Assembly (NCBI RefSeq): GCF_030272615.1
Contig: NC_081413.1
Coordinates: forward strand, 565,190,510 to 565,254,509
Origin: Cryptomeria japonica
Taxonomy: Eukaryota; Streptophyta; Pinopsida; Cupressales; Cupressaceae
Reading direction: 5' to 3'
Length of the DNA stretch: 64,000 nt
Below the pieces are notes generated by a model. The model was not told where the DNA came from, did not search any database, and was given only the letters and a program-made list of their open reading frames with translations. The translations under genes and the position numbers were made by a program. Positions 9,956 through 21,934 of this stretch are shown piece by piece (positions within the stretch are counted from its first letter, which is position 1; each line of letters begins with the position of its first letter).

Positions 9956-12900
9956 CTAGTTACCATTTGGTGGAGGCAACTGGTCAAAAATGGATTTATA
10001 TTTTGTTCTTGCATCAGTGAGAGCCGCAGAGAGTGCATCCTTGACACTATCCAAGAGTAAATTCTGAGCTGTAATATTAGCTAACAGTGAAATCAGACCA
10101 TCTAAAGTGCTTCCCTCCTACTGAGTGGATAAGGAGGTAGCCTTGTTGATCTATTCTTGGATGGAGGACACATGTGGAATGAATAAGGTTTGAAGAGTCA
10201 TAATGTCCATCCTTATTTTGTGCTCTTCATTCCTAAGTTCCATTTATTGAGCCATGAGTGTTTGTAACTTGGTATAGAAATTCTAAATAGAATTTGGCTC
10301 GGTGGTCAATTTATTGGAGAGATCAGTGATCTCTTTCTCAATCACTTTTGTTTTATTCTTGATATCTTTAATGAATAAAGAAAATGCACAGATTTTCTGA
10401 AATAAATAAAGAATGTGCTTGAGTTGAGGGGACAACTCAGCAATAAATTTGACAAGTTTTACTTTACCGATAGCAATGGCTTTTTGTACCTCTTCAATAA
10501 TTTTTGCAGTGAGCTCTTTGTCCTTCAATTTGCTTAGGTATTCAGATGTGTCTACTCCAGATGTCTCGATCTGGTTGAGGAGTTCATCTAGTTGAATATG
10601 GACGGCTGCATCTTTTGTCACTGTAGCTTCAAGTAGTATTTCTATTAAGAGTGCTTTTACCTTCAGAAGTACTCTATTTTTCTTTTGTATAGCCATTTGT
10701 TTCTCTTGTTCTGCTTTGGCTTTTCATAGTTCACCGAATTCAATAAGTGCTTGCCCTTTTAATTTGGATATGTCTACATTCGGCAACACAATTGGTTTTG
10801 ACAAATCTAATTTGAAACTATGCTTTTTTCATTTTCTTTTCTTTAGAAGAGGAGGCTTTCATCGGTTGAACTAATACAATAGCTTGGGAGGCTTGTTCAC
10901 CCTTGGTAGGTTTCTTGGTAGAGGCAACACTTTTGTCAATTTCTTTAGCCTCAGATGTAGCCTTTGGTGAATCCTTGCTCGGGGTCTCAGTTGTAACATT
11001 GTCAATACTTCAAGGGGCTTGAGAAGTATGTTCCCTGATGGCCTAAGAAGTAGCTTCTCCTTCTGTAGACCGGTGACCCTCTTTTCCTTGTTCAATATCC
11101 TAAGGTGTCTCGGTTGAAACATGTTGACTTATCGGAGGATAGGACTTGACTTGTTCCAAAACTGACTCACTTGATATGAGTTTGGCATAAGCATTCCCTT
11201 CTGTCATTTCCTATTCCTGTACCTCGATATCCATGACATCCTCATCAGGTTGTATAGTTTCAGCGGGATCTTGCTCGGTGATATCCACTATTTCAACTTC
11301 ACCTTGCTCATCAGCACTCTTGATTCAAAATATTTCTTGCCATTTTTCTTTTGTCTCTTCCTTTACTTCAAGATAAAGGCCATTCATCAGTTTCAAGGCT
11401 CTTTGCTTGACTAGGAAGTTTGTGTGGTAGTTTTTTAGATGTTCACTTATCTCATCTACAGACATGTCTGGAAAGAGATGTACCAGACTTCTTTCTCTCA
11501 TCTTCTTTTTCGAGTCCATAACATATTTCCACCTATTATCAATATGTAAAGACAATTCTTTTGGAAGAGAATTAGTTACTTCCAATGGGACCAATCAAAA
11601 TTTTAGAAGAGTGCAGATTACAGCTTCTTCTATTTGTCTCTTTTCTGCATCAGATCTGGAGTCATATTTTACATATCTAAATGCTCCAAATCCACCATAT
11701 TGTTTCAGGTTTGCACAAAAATTATCAACACTATGTACATCTTCCTTTTTACTCTTAACAATCTAAAATTTACTTACATCTTCAGATTCGATATCACTGG
11801 ACTCTTTATTCAAAATGAGTCTCCAAGTAGATTTCTTATAATTTTTTGTTACCTTTGGAACTGCAACATTTTTCTGTTTCTTGCTCGGTGACATTGCAAA
11901 TGATCTAGTGTTGGGGCACTTCACTGGAGGAGTCGGTGATACCTGTGATGTATCATGTTTCTTCCTTTTCAAAATTTTCCCTTTTGGCAACTTTGTGCTC
12001 AATGTAATAGCTGCTTCTTGGGCTTCAGATTCCTCCTTGGTGATGACTTGAACACTCTTGATAGGAGTGGAGGAATAACCTTCTCCAAATTTTGCCATTA
12101 ATGCTTTAATCATTTTTGTTGCTTTCCTTGTAGCCTTTGGTACTACAATGCTCATTTTGACTTTTTCTTTAACTTCTTCATATGTACCGTATTTGATCTC
12201 AGTAGCATGCCTTGGCAATGCAAGAAAAGCATCTATCTGCTATTGTGTAATGTCAAAATCAATCTCATAACCCATAGGTGGAAAAGATTGAGTTCTCAGT
12301 TCTACCACATTGACATAGTAGTAGTCAGTGTCCACTTCAAAACATATACTATCCTTATATCTCTCCACTAACGGGTGGTATCCTGTGCCTGTTATGCATT
12401 TTTTCCTGAAACTTGCTAAAATAATCATCCATAATCTCATTGAAGTTATCACCTAGCTATTTCATGAAGTCATTGATTTGATGGGTGATTGGTCGGTGTA
12501 GCTCCCAGACTACATTACCGACTGATGGAAAGAATTTCTCAAAATAGAAAAACATGCATACCAAAAGTGATCCAAACTTTAGTGTGTTTGTCGAGTTGTT
12601 CTTCTTCGGCTTCCTTATGGTGTTGAGATTTTCCAATAGATTTTTCAACAACACTTTGCATAGATCAATCTTGATACCTTTCTTCACAATTTTATAGGCT
12701 AAATCAACAGTAGCACAGGGTACATTGTTTTCCCTTGCCGATTGAAAGAAACAATAACCTATGACTCTAATTGCAAACTTTAGCTCTACATCTGTGACAT
12801 TGTTCAGTTTCAGACCTCTGCAATCAGATTCAACTCTAGTTAAAGTGATCAATTCCTTCTGTGAAATCATTTTCTGAGCTCGGGCATGGTCAAAAATAGG

Positions 12901-13314
12901 GTAACCGATGATCAAGTGGATGATTTCCTTGGTGATCTTGAATGGTTTCTCCTCTAACCACATAAAGTCATCATGAACTCTGCTCAAAATAAATTTAACC
13001 CATTGGGGTTTGAAGACTCGCAGGTAGGTTAGGGCTTTGGTCAATCCCTTGATTTTAATATGTTCAAACTTGCTATCCAGTTTTCCATCGGTACACAATT
13101 CATCATATGTGTCCTTGATCTCTGTGTGACCTAGTTCCTCAACACAACACTTAGTGAAGAATCTGACATCCTCAACTAATAAAACCCTATCTGGAATGAG
13201 TGAAAATGCAATTTTATCATCCGGTTCAGATACTACTTTGGGAGGTAGTGAGTATTTCAGTGAGGGCTTCTCAATGTTCTCAACAACAACGGGTTTCTGA
13301 ATCTTAGGAGCCAT
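9956..13314 (-). pseudogene. N1 ORF2: ~1,100-codon protein of unknown function
   Basis: The start is ATG at 13314 (M-A-P-K) and the natural stop lies at 9956-9958 after a P-P-P-N-G-N tail. The N-terminal ~330 residues look helical and globular. They include K-I-T-K-E-I-I-H-L-I-I-G-Y-P, which recurs in N2 (ITKEAVKAVIG) and N3 (INREIVMATIGIP). Next come a Y-K-D-S-I-C-F / M-G-Y-E-I-D block, also shared with N2, a lysine/serine/proline-rich middle, and C-terminal helical segments likely to form coiled coils. Breaks: a TAG at 12457-12459, a frameshift near 12370, stops near 11760 and 11594, and further shifts near 11300-10700. I know no function. The helix motif faintly resembles the I-T-L-E-D-V-x-x-L-L-G-L-P block of plant mobile domains, which is inference only. 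Confidence 0.75.
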
Positions 13315-13839
13315 TTCAAACTTTGAATAATCACTAACGAAAGAGCCTTAGGGTTTGAAAACTTTTAACCAGCAGACGCTTTCCACTTAATAAATACAAA
13401 ACAGATATTCACAATTGATATGATCAGTTAACTTGCTTGACAATGTAATGTGATTGATATAAATACCTCGAATTTTGCTTCGGAAGAGATTTGATCACCT
13501 TGAATCGCTTCGCTCTGCTTTCTAAAAACTTGGTAAGTGTAAAATGATTGTGCAAAAGCTTTAAGTACACATTTTACCTTATCGAGCTCCGTGCAGTTAG
13601 GTCAGAAAACATTAAATGCACTCGGTTCCACTAAACCAATTTACCTTCCTTTTTATGCTTTTACCGAGTAGCTAGACTTCCTACATTTACCGACTAGACT
13701 AGTGCTCCAAAAGACTTGATAAAATTTCAAACTTGCTAATGCATCTTAGCTATGCAAATTTTAAATTAAGTACATGATAAAATAGGAACTTTTAAGATTT
13801 TAACCTTGAGAGAATGCAGTCCCTTCATACCTTTACCAA
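13315..13839 (-). other. N1 spacer between ORF1 and ORF2 (ORF2 leader)
   Basis: No gene. On the ORF2-coding strand GGTATTTATA lies about 145 bases before the ORF2 ATG, and the plus strand reads TATAAATA at 13458-13465. N2 has the same word just upstream of its ORF2 ATG. It could be a promoter remnant or chance. Confidence 0.4.
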
Positions 13840-15191
13840 TTAATTTGGAATAGATGCACCTAACTCAGTAGGTAAGGTGCTTTCTTCATTTGACACAATT
13901 TCCTTCTTTTTCCAAATCATCTGGAATTTGCTTTTTATTTCTTCAATATCTCCTCTAGGTTGATCTCTGCAATCTCTAGTCAAGTGTCCAACTTTGTGAC
14001 AATGAAAACATGCCATACCAGGATTTCTCCATGATCTTCGGTTGTTCATTCCAAACCTTATAAAGCAGTTGGCACTTATATGTCCATATCTTCCACAACA
14101 TTCACACCATATCCTTGTATTTTAATCCCATGGTACTACAGTATACTGTCGGTTGATATCTGTGTGAGTTTGGTAACTTCTAGCATTTGCTCGGTGTGCA
14201 AACCACATATAGTTCTTCTGCTTAAACCAACACTTCTCGGTACTATGTCCATATCTATTGTAGTTTTTGCAAAACCCCTTGAATTTTGTCTTATGATAAT
14301 TGTTAACCGACTTAGTCCTACATTGATTAGATGTGTGACCATACTTATTGCAATTGTTACAATAACCATTAGACCTAGTGACATTCGGTTGCTTACCTTT
14401 TCTAATTTGGCACATGTTGTCAGTATGTCCTTGTTTTCCACAGTAGTTGCAAATAGGCTTCTTTCCTTTGATGTTCTTCTTGTTTCCAGCTTGCTTTGAT
14501 GATTCTCCTCTCTCGGTAGTGTGGATTCCCTTCTCGGTAGAGTCTTTTCCTTTGTAACTGAGTCCTACATCTTTGTTGGGTCTTCTTGTAGTTAGTTGCT
14601 CATCCAACATCTTTTATACGTCATAACTCTTCTTCAGTGTTTCTTTGGATTTCTTCTCTGTTTCAAGTTCATTAGTCAATCTTGATAGTTCAAGTTTCAA
14701 TGCTTGATTCTCATCATCTTTCATATTTGCTTCATGATATGCATAACCCAATTGATCAGATAGATTACTTTGAATTCTAGTCATCCTTGTGATTTCATCA
14801 TTCTTTTCAGACACCAATGCTTCAAGCTGTTGTTTTTCCCTTTCCATATCTCTTATGTTATCCTCAGCTGTTCTTAATGCATCAAGATTTTTAGTCATCT
14901 GTGTGTTGAAGTACTCATGATCTCTTTTCATTGCTTTTAGCTGATCAGTCAGTGCTTTATTCTTTTCTTTCAATGCTCCAATCATTTCTTTAGTCTCTTT
15001 AGATATACTATTCTCAGATGATGTCTCAATTTGTTCTACCAGCTCTTGAGAGTCCTACAAATCATCAGACAATCTTCTTCTAACTTTAGTGATCTTTGCA
15101 TGTGTTTCTGCATGTCAGCAATCACTTGATTAGCATGATCCAATTCATTTTGAAGATTCACAATTCTCCAAGAATGTTTGTAGCCTTCCAT
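13840..15191 (-). pseudogene. N1 ORF1: coiled-coil protein with five zinc knuckles
   Basis: Likely the element's nucleic-acid-binding, Gag-like protein. The start is ATG at 15191 (M-E-G-Y-K-H), the first good ATG after the primer site. The first ~190 residues are a charged coiled coil rich in E, K, L and N. The C-terminal half carries five CCHC units: CNYCGKQGHTDNMC, CNNCNKYGHTSNQC, CKNYNRYGHSTEKC (second Cys lost), CECCGRYGHISANC and CFHCHKVGHLTRDC. No UBN2 or Retrotrans_gag core is recognisable. Breaks are a frameshift/stop near 15036, a TAA at 14611-14613 and a TAA near 14119; the last two lie in one frame, so most of the protein is still in phase. Five knuckles are more than the one or two usual in copia Gag. 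Confidence 0.8.
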
Positions 15192-15239
15192 TGATAAGAT
15201 CTTTCTCTTTAGGTAGTTAAACCCTTTTCCAAGATTCAA

Positions 15240-15251
15240 GCTCTGATACCA
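15240..15251 (-). promoter_or_regulatory. N1 primer-binding site (tRNA-iMet)
   Basis: TGGTATCAGAGC on the minus strand, directly after the 5' LTR end. It is the same copia-type primer site as C1, so N1 probably borrows copia replication enzymes. Confidence 0.88.
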
Positions 15252-15253
15252 AT

Positions 15254-16386
15254 TGTTAGGCCCAATATGGAAAGCTAATGTATTGAGTGGGGAGGGGTGA
15301 ATCAGTACTTCAAAACTTTTTTTCAATAATAACTTCACTGTTAAGCATAAACTGAAAACTGTTGTAACATAATATAATGCTAAAACAAATAAATAACAAT
15401 CATACATGATTCACTCCATAACACATATATTTTGGTTACGCAGAAACTCCTTGTTAGAGAGAAAAACGATGGTGGGGATGGCACCCACAACTTCACTACT
15501 GCAATAATAAAGGTTGCTTGGTTAGAGATACATGTTTAGCTATTTCTGATAGCTTACCCTGTTAGGAGTATCAAGATCTTTAGATCTACCTTGCTAAAGG
15601 ATTTTACAACACTTATTCTAAATGTTGCACCTGGTTAAAGGCTTTACAATTTATAGACTTTGTTAGAGTCTTTTACCCTGTTAAAGGTCTCTCTTACAAC
15701 TCAAAATATTACAATCAAAATCCTACAAAATATCTGCAACTTCACATCTGAAATGTTATAGCAGATTCTATGTGCTCAAAATGAAATTACCTTGCTTATA
15801 GCATACCTTGGTAAATCATAAATTAACTTGGTAAACCTATATGTTTACTCTGTTCCTTGACTGTTCTCTGAAATCCTTCTCGGTGACCTCTGAATATCTC
15901 TGTCAATCGTAACAGTCATAACACTCAGTGCTTTCCCATGATTTTGCTTTTCACATATGTCTTGCTTCATACACATATTTGATCCTCAATTCATGTTGTA
16001 TAAATAGATCTCTTGTAATGGTGATCTTGTTCATGCTTCGATCTTACAAACATGATTCATCAAATGCATAACCATACAAATTATTTCATTGGATAGATGT
16101 CCTAAAATTCATACAAAATCTTAAGGTGCAATTTCCAATGTGTTAACGGTTTCTTGTTGCTCGATCTTTGTAACACGTTTCCCATATGTGTCTAGGTTCA
16201 ATGAATCTGGTAACACATTTCACTTAGTGTGTATCAACTTGGTATACCATCTTTGTTGCTCGGTAGTCATAGAACGTTACTCGGTAGACAACTCGGTGTA
16301 TATTAAACTCTGTGACTTGTAACTTCTGTAACCGACTGCTCTCTGCTTACCGACTGAATATTTTGGTAGTAATAACCGACTGAGTA
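15254..16386 (-). repeat. N1 right (5') LTR, truncated
   Basis: Starts TGTTAGGCCCAATATGG and tracks the left LTR with scattered substitutions until about 16386, where the match breaks and D1 sequence begins. The last ~50 bases, the outer end of U3, are missing. ACCGAC occurs three times near this edge (16331, 16349, 16375). Confidence 0.88.
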
Positions 16387-16776
16387 GGTTGCCATGTGGG
16401 ATACCACATAGGTAGCCTCAGCCAAGTAGGGCTCAATTGAGTCTCCCAAGCGGTAGGACCCTCAGCAAGAAATCACTTGGGGAAGCGATCGCTCGCTTCC
16501 CCACCCTTTCCTTCATATATTAATGAGGTGATTTTTTAATTTTTTAAAAACAAAAAACAAAAATCAATTCATGAAATCTTCAATTTTTTTGTAGCAAGTT
16601 GATTTGTTTCAAAGGAGGAGGAGATTTTCTCGAAGGAGGTGATTTTTTCTCGAGGAGGTGATTTTTTCCTTAAGGAGTATTCACTTGCGATTTTAGGAAA
16701 GAAAATTTCAATACTTTGTGTAAAGGGGAATAAAATAAATAGAGTAAAAAAATATGATCGTATAAGGGATGATTCA
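16387..16776 (+). promoter_or_regulatory. D1 left terminal/leader region
   Basis: GC-richer start with a hairpin-forming pair CCATGTGG / CCACATAGG and a palindromic-looking GGGGAAGCGATCGCTCGCTTCCCC-like stem near 16478-16501, then an A/T-run leader with GGAGGTGATTTTTTC repeats. The stem and the inverted counterpart near 36660 fit a transposon terminus. Confidence 0.4.
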
Positions 16777-19700
16777 ATGAAAGGTCATACAAAACATAAT
16801 CAAGAGCAACCTATTGATGTTGAAGAATATCATGTTGATGTTGAAGATGATGCAACTGAAGTAGCAAAAGAAATTGGTACTAGTCAAGGTATGAATTTTT
16901 CTTGTCATGAGAAATTTGATGGAGATGAATGAGGATTCTCTTTTCAGTCAAATTTCATCTGAACACATGGTACCTAAGAGTACAATTAAATTGCATTGAA
17001 AAAACATGTGGGAGGAATATTTTGAAAAAAAATCTATGGTCTGGAGAGCACAATTATTCGTAAAGTTATTCAGGAAAAGAGAAATGACTCTTGTTTTCGA
17101 GTTGTTGGGTGTCGATAATAGGAAAAGCATGGGAGGTCATGTAAAAGAAATAATATTTGAAAATTTTCAAGATGCATTGAACCTTATTAATACCACAAGT
17201 CAAGGAGTTGATTCAAGTGTTGCATGTAGAGTGTTTATGACTGCGATTTCTAGTAAGAGGTTGTCACATAAAAGAAAAGTTACTGCAATTTCTGAATTAT
17301 TGCATATATCTAGAAAAATTGTTCAAAGATATATTAGGAGGAGAAATATGTTAGATGAAAACATTGAAATGAATTGGGTAAATATTTGTAGACTTCCTCA
17401 AAAAGATAGAATTTTTGAAGATGTAAGAAGATTGGTCATTGAATATTGGACTAGCCACTCCCGTGTTTCTTCCAATAGAAGGGACAATATACAAATAAAA
17501 GATGAAGAGACCAGTCTGAAGATTTCACATCCTAAACATTTTGTAGATACAGCACAAAGTGAACTATTTGAAGCATTCAAGGAAGAATTTTCAAATGTGA
17601 AAATATGTCAGAGAATGTTTGAGAGGTTGCGCCCTTGCTTTGTACACATAAATAAGGCACGTGAAACTTATTATTGAAATCATTCTGAGTTTCATCTATA
17701 CTTAGAGTCATATAAAAAAGCTATGGCAGTACTTAATCCAAATATTGTCATCCCTAGAAGTACGACACAATTTGTGGAATCAATTTTATGTGATAAATCA
17801 AAAGATTTAGATGACTTCAATGAACAGTGTATAAAAAGTACATGCATTGATTGAGGAGATTTGCAAAAATTTCCATTACAAATTGAGAATATTGATGTTT
17901 CAATGCCAGTTTTGTGGAAGATATTTCAATATGAGACATATCGAACTGAGACAGGAGATGAATCCAAAAAAATTGCATTGAAGGAGAGTGAATTGCCCTA
18001 CCTTGAATTTATGAACAGATTTTGTACTATCATTTATCTACATATCCAACATTGTCATGGTGCACGATGGCAAGCTAAACAATTTCCTGATTCCAAAAAT
18101 TATTTTCCACTTGGTTGTATTCTTTCAATTGTAGATTTCTCTGATAACTATACATTTGCCCCTCAATTGCAGATTCAAGCTCAATATTATCATTCTAACC
18201 AAGTTGCAATATTTGTGCAAGTGACCTATAGACACACATAATTTGATGTGGATGGGGTATAAAACTACACTGATCCAAATGAATGCATTATCATCAAGGA
18301 GGTTCATTTCTATATCAGTGATGATAAGGTTCATGATAGAAGCTATGTAGCTCATTGTTTTATAATATTTTTTGAATATATTGCAAATCGCGGGATAAAT
18401 GTTTCACAACAGTAGATTTGGTTGGATGGTTGTGTAGGTGAGTACATAAGTTTCAATTCATTTTCATTTATATGTTAAATTGTATTTGATTTCAATTTGA
18501 TAAATTTTATTTTAAATGTTCAATTGTACATGCACATGACATACAACTTTACATGGAGCACGACAATTTAACTCTACAAAAGCCTTTAATTGGCTATCCA
18601 TGCAACATGCTAGACACAATGTTAAGTTTCTGTGGAACTTCCTTGAAAGTGGACATGGAAAAAGAGAGCACAATGGAGCAGGAGCATGTGTGGAGCGTGC
18701 ACTTTGCCAACATGAACTTGCAGGTACTATTAATTTTGTTTTCAATTTGTTTGTATCTATTTCTTAATATAATTTCATTTAAAAAGAAGTGCACATAACA
18801 ACATCTCTAAGTTCTTTTATGTAGGTAATAGCATAGAGAATTCAAACAAAACTATTGAATGGTGTCAAAGTCATTTTTCTAGTCGGGACATGCCATACAA
18901 CAAACGTTATTTTTGGGAAGTGAAAGGTAAAATATTTTTGTTCTCAAGAATTCTTTAAAAAATTCATCACCTTTGCATTTCACTCTTATCCTAAAGTTGT
19001 TGATCTAAAAATATGCAAATTTCATTTCATATTTGTAACAAGTATTGATCGATCTAATCCTTACAATTGTCAAACAATTATTGGTATTAGAAGTTTAAAT
19101 CAAGTGATGACTACAAGACACCACAAGCCTCCATTGATTCAAGTAAGAGAAAAATCATGTTTTTGCATTGACTGTGTTGAGGATAATTTAATGAGTCAAT
19201 GCGAGAATATTGCAAATGGATATGTTTCAAAATGGGATATGAAAGAGTTATTCAAAATGCCTCCTTATGAAGATGATGAAAATGACATAGACATTCATGA
19301 TGCTATATACTCAATTGATTATGAACATATTTCTGATTTAATCATTACAGGCATGTGTGTGCATACATGTTCTTTTATTTAGTTTTAATTTAGATCATGT
19401 AGTGATGTTCAAATTTTATCTACATCTTACTTTTGTTTTAAATTTATATGGTATCATCTGGATGTACATACATAGGTGATATTTTTGTTCTGGTTGTGGA
19501 TCCTGACAATGTGGAAGATGTATATTATTATCTACTAAGATGCCCGAAAGCAAAATTCAAATTGCTAGAAGTAACTGTAGACGGTGATGGACAGTCATAT
19601 CCAACTAGTTCAGTTGTTATAGAAGGCACCTATTATCAACAAACTAAGATAGACAAAAATGGTGTTCAATTTATTGAATACATGCCTGAAAAAAATAGTT

Positions 19701-19814
19701 TTGCATTACAGTCACTTGGTTATAGTGACAAAGTTTCAATTTGAGACATTGCCAAAAAAAGGACGTGGAAACCAAAAGTGGAGGTTACCTTTTGAAGAAC
19801 ATGAAAAAAATTAG
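16777..19814 (+). pseudogene. D1 transposase, five or more exons, broken
   Basis: I recognise a DDE-type transposase by its order of blocks. These are a helical N-terminal part, a S-H-P-K-H-F-V-D...F-E-R-L-R-P-x-F-V region, P-L-G-C-I-L-S-I-V-D-F-S-D-N-Y-T-F-A-P-Q, Q-Y-Y-H-S-N-Q-V-A-I-F-V, a W-L-D-G-C block, and F-L-E-S-G-H-G-K-R-E-H-N-G-A-G-A-C; then a C-x-C-x-x-C segment and a C-terminal G-D-I-F-V-L-V part. Introns fit at 18438-18558, 18724-18824, 18927 to about 19070 (acceptor unclear) and 19351-19475 (GC donor). Stops lie at 16997, 17675, 17852, 18239, 18258 and 18412, with frameshifts near 16925 and 19735. It would excise and insert D1; the copy is dead. The superfamily name is uncertain. 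Confidence 0.65.
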
Positions 19815-19945
19815 GAGATAAAAAAAGATAGAGAGGATCCAGTCTATATGTATCAGGAGCACTTAGGCTATCTAACTTGTTTTTGTAGCTCATACTTTTA
19901 TATTTGAACTAGAGTTTGAACTCATGTTTAATTTGAACTAGGACT

Positions 19946-19947
<2 letters not shown>

Positions 19948-20019
<72 letters not shown>
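19948..20019. repeat. (TA)n microsatellite
   Basis: About 36 uninterrupted TA dinucleotides between the two convergent D1 genes. Confidence 0.97.
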
Positions 20020-20021
<2 letters not shown>

Positions 20022-20284
20022 ACCATATTAAAACTTAGAGATGATTTTTTAACATTGGATCATATCTAGTTTTTTTTTTGACATAGTGAACAATGGTTTT
20101 ATAAACATGTAACACAACTAAGTAGACAAATTCAGTAATAACGAGTTCGAAGAAATTGAATACTAATTTAGCATGTATTATGATCCCCTTAAGACAACCC
20201 CTTAAGACATCCTTCTTCGACTAAATTATGCACTAAATAATAAATTATAAATATTAATGAAAGGTGTTGATGAATGAGGAGAGT
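20020..20284. other. AT-rich spacer in D1
   Basis: No gene recognised between the TA tract and the minisatellite. Confidence 0.4.
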
Positions 20285-20650
20285 GAGAGTGACCTAATTC
20301 AAAGTGAGAGCACATTGTAACACATAAAATATACATATACAACACATGAAATGTCTATAAACATGTAACACATGAAATGTCTAGATAAACATGTAACATG
20401 TATGAAGTGTCCAGGTATAATGTCTAAAATAAGGCTACAAATGCAATGTCCATAGTTCATGTATAACATTTAATGTCCACAACATGTATAATAGAAATCG
20501 AGTGCATAATATAAATATAATGTTCACAACATGTATAATAGAAATGTCCACAACATGTATAAATGTCAAATATATCCAGATAATAGAAATGTCCACAACA
20601 TATACATAATAAAGATGTCAGATATATCCAGAATAAAAGAAGCAAGCATG
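20285..20650. repeat. Degenerate minisatellite, AACATGTATAA / AATGTCCAC units
   Basis: Words ACATGTAACACATGAAATGTC and AACATGTATAATAGAAATGTC recur about eight times with units of roughly 22-48 bases. Cysteine-rich open frames across it are by-products of the repeat. Confidence 0.75.
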
Positions 20651-20821
20651 TATATAACAATAATAAGCTATGTCATGCCCTATCTTGATCCTCAGTCTGA
20701 TCTGTCGCCTGCTCTAGGGGCCTATATTGTGTACAAAATTTCCATGTTCAAAAATATATATATAGTGGATCTTGATGAATAGGGGAAAAAATAAGACACA
20801 TCAATTTAAATATAAATTTAC

Positions 20822-20890
20822 CTATGTATCCTGATGAATAGGATCACCAGGTGCTTGCAAATCTCCATATCTCACAGCAATCATAATCTC
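20822..20890 (-). pseudogene. D1 second gene, last exon
   Basis: A 23-codon exon with stop TAG at 20822-20824, encoding E-I-M-I-A-V-R-Y-G-D-L-Q. It is preceded on the minus strand by a TATATATTACAG acceptor and joins in phase to the exon ending at 27498 (F-E-E-R-N-K | E-I-M-I-A-V). The intron between them now contains the whole of N2. Short length alone would not support a gene; the splice sites and phase do. Confidence 0.5.
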
Positions 20891-20936
20891 CTGTAATATA
20901 TATTTAAAATTAAAAAAATATGTCAGTGGTAGTGAA

Positions 20937-21728
20937 TGTTAGGATTCCCACAGATACTGAGAGGGGGGGGGGTGAATCAGTATCTAACCGGTTAGTTGAT
21001 TTTCTTGACTTCAAACATGTAAAGCATATTAATATTGTATACCGGTAAACAAGAAATAATGCAATGAACAAAGATAACAGCAACCACATGAAAAACACAC
21101 CATAACACAGTAGTTTAATGAGGAAACACGGTGTGGCAAAAACCTCAGTGGGATTTGTGACCCACAATATTCACTTACTGGCCAATAAGAGAATATTATT
21201 GCTACAAGAGGGGCCTGCACATGCAGGAAGGCCAAGTGCCTGGAGCTCACTGCTCAATTACAAAATGGGAAGTCTCACTGACTTACAAAATGGATTATAT
21301 AAATCCAATGTCTTGTACTTCTTCAAAATAGCATCTACTATGCCAGATCTAGTACCGGTTTATAGCTCTGCTTCTTACATAAACCCTTAACCTATAATTC
21401 ATATAATAGGTCGGCCTTATTTCGCTTAATTACATTCCTCCATGCATTACATATTTTCTCTACAATGATCTCTTATATAGATGAGTCATTTTACAATTTG
21501 CCAAGTCAGCTTACAATGATTTTACAATTACAAACAAAATTCTTGTTGGCTTCTATGCCGGTATGCTTCCTTTCACTATTGGTGCTGGTGGTCTATGTGT
21601 CGGTGTAGAATCTGACTTTGCTGGTGTCGGTGGATTGCCTTGCCAATGTCATAGGATTGTAAGGTTTCCATCAATGACAAAACCTTCAATCACCTACAAT
21701 GTCTCATTGCAGTGTGCATTTGCCAACA
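20937..21728 (-). repeat. N2 left (3') LTR
   Basis: 792 bases, TGTTAGGATTCCC to TTTGCCAACA. It carries a G-run (minus strand C-run) near the start, as in the other copia-type LTRs here. Confidence 0.95.
21472..21479 (-). promoter_or_regulatory. N2 LTR TATA box
   Basis: TATATAAG on the minus strand, about 250 bases into the LTR in the transcription direction. The right LTR has a similar site near 27180. Position and sequence suit a polymerase II core promoter. Confidence 0.5.
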
Positions 21729-21740
21729 ATATCCCCCTTT
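21729..21740 (-). promoter_or_regulatory. N2 polypurine tract
   Basis: AAAGGGGGATAT on the minus strand, abutting the 3' LTR. A second AAAGGGGGAG lies inside near 21875. Confidence 0.85.
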
Positions 21741-21934
21741 GGCATTGATGGCAACACTCATGAGAAAAATTCAGAAGTGTATCCAAAAATTGAAGTCCAA
21801 AAATTGTTAAGAAAAATGTGTGCTCCCCCTAAGCAGATGATCCCTAAGTTATTGGATTTTTCTCATACCACTACTCCCCCTTTGGCATCAATGACAAAGG
21901 TTGTCAAAGTGTCAATAGAGTGTAGTTTCCTGTT

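Larger units (their letters stand above)
8447..16386 (-). mobile_element. N1: pol-less LTR retrotransposon with two own ORFs
   Basis: Two direct repeats (8447-9631 and 15254-16386) flank a 5.6-kb interior. On the minus strand the interior begins with an initiator-tRNA primer site and ends with an AAAAGGGGAGC purine tract, so it is an LTR element transcribed leftwards. No protease, integrase, RT or RNase H motif is present anywhere inside. Instead it carries ORF1 (coiled coil plus five CCHC zinc knuckles) and ORF2 (about 1,100 codons). By definition it is non-autonomous. N2 has the same plan with unrelated LTR sequence, so this is a family and not one accidental deletion. The right LTR lacks its last ~50 bases, where D1 begins. 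Confidence 0.85.

Noticed and set aside
13315-13839. Additional LTR inside N1
   Set aside because: No second copy with TG...CA ends. It sits exactly between ORF1 and ORF2 and is better explained as spacer.
20457-20660. Cys/Tyr-rich minus-strand frame
   Set aside because: Translation of the AACATGTATAA minisatellite.
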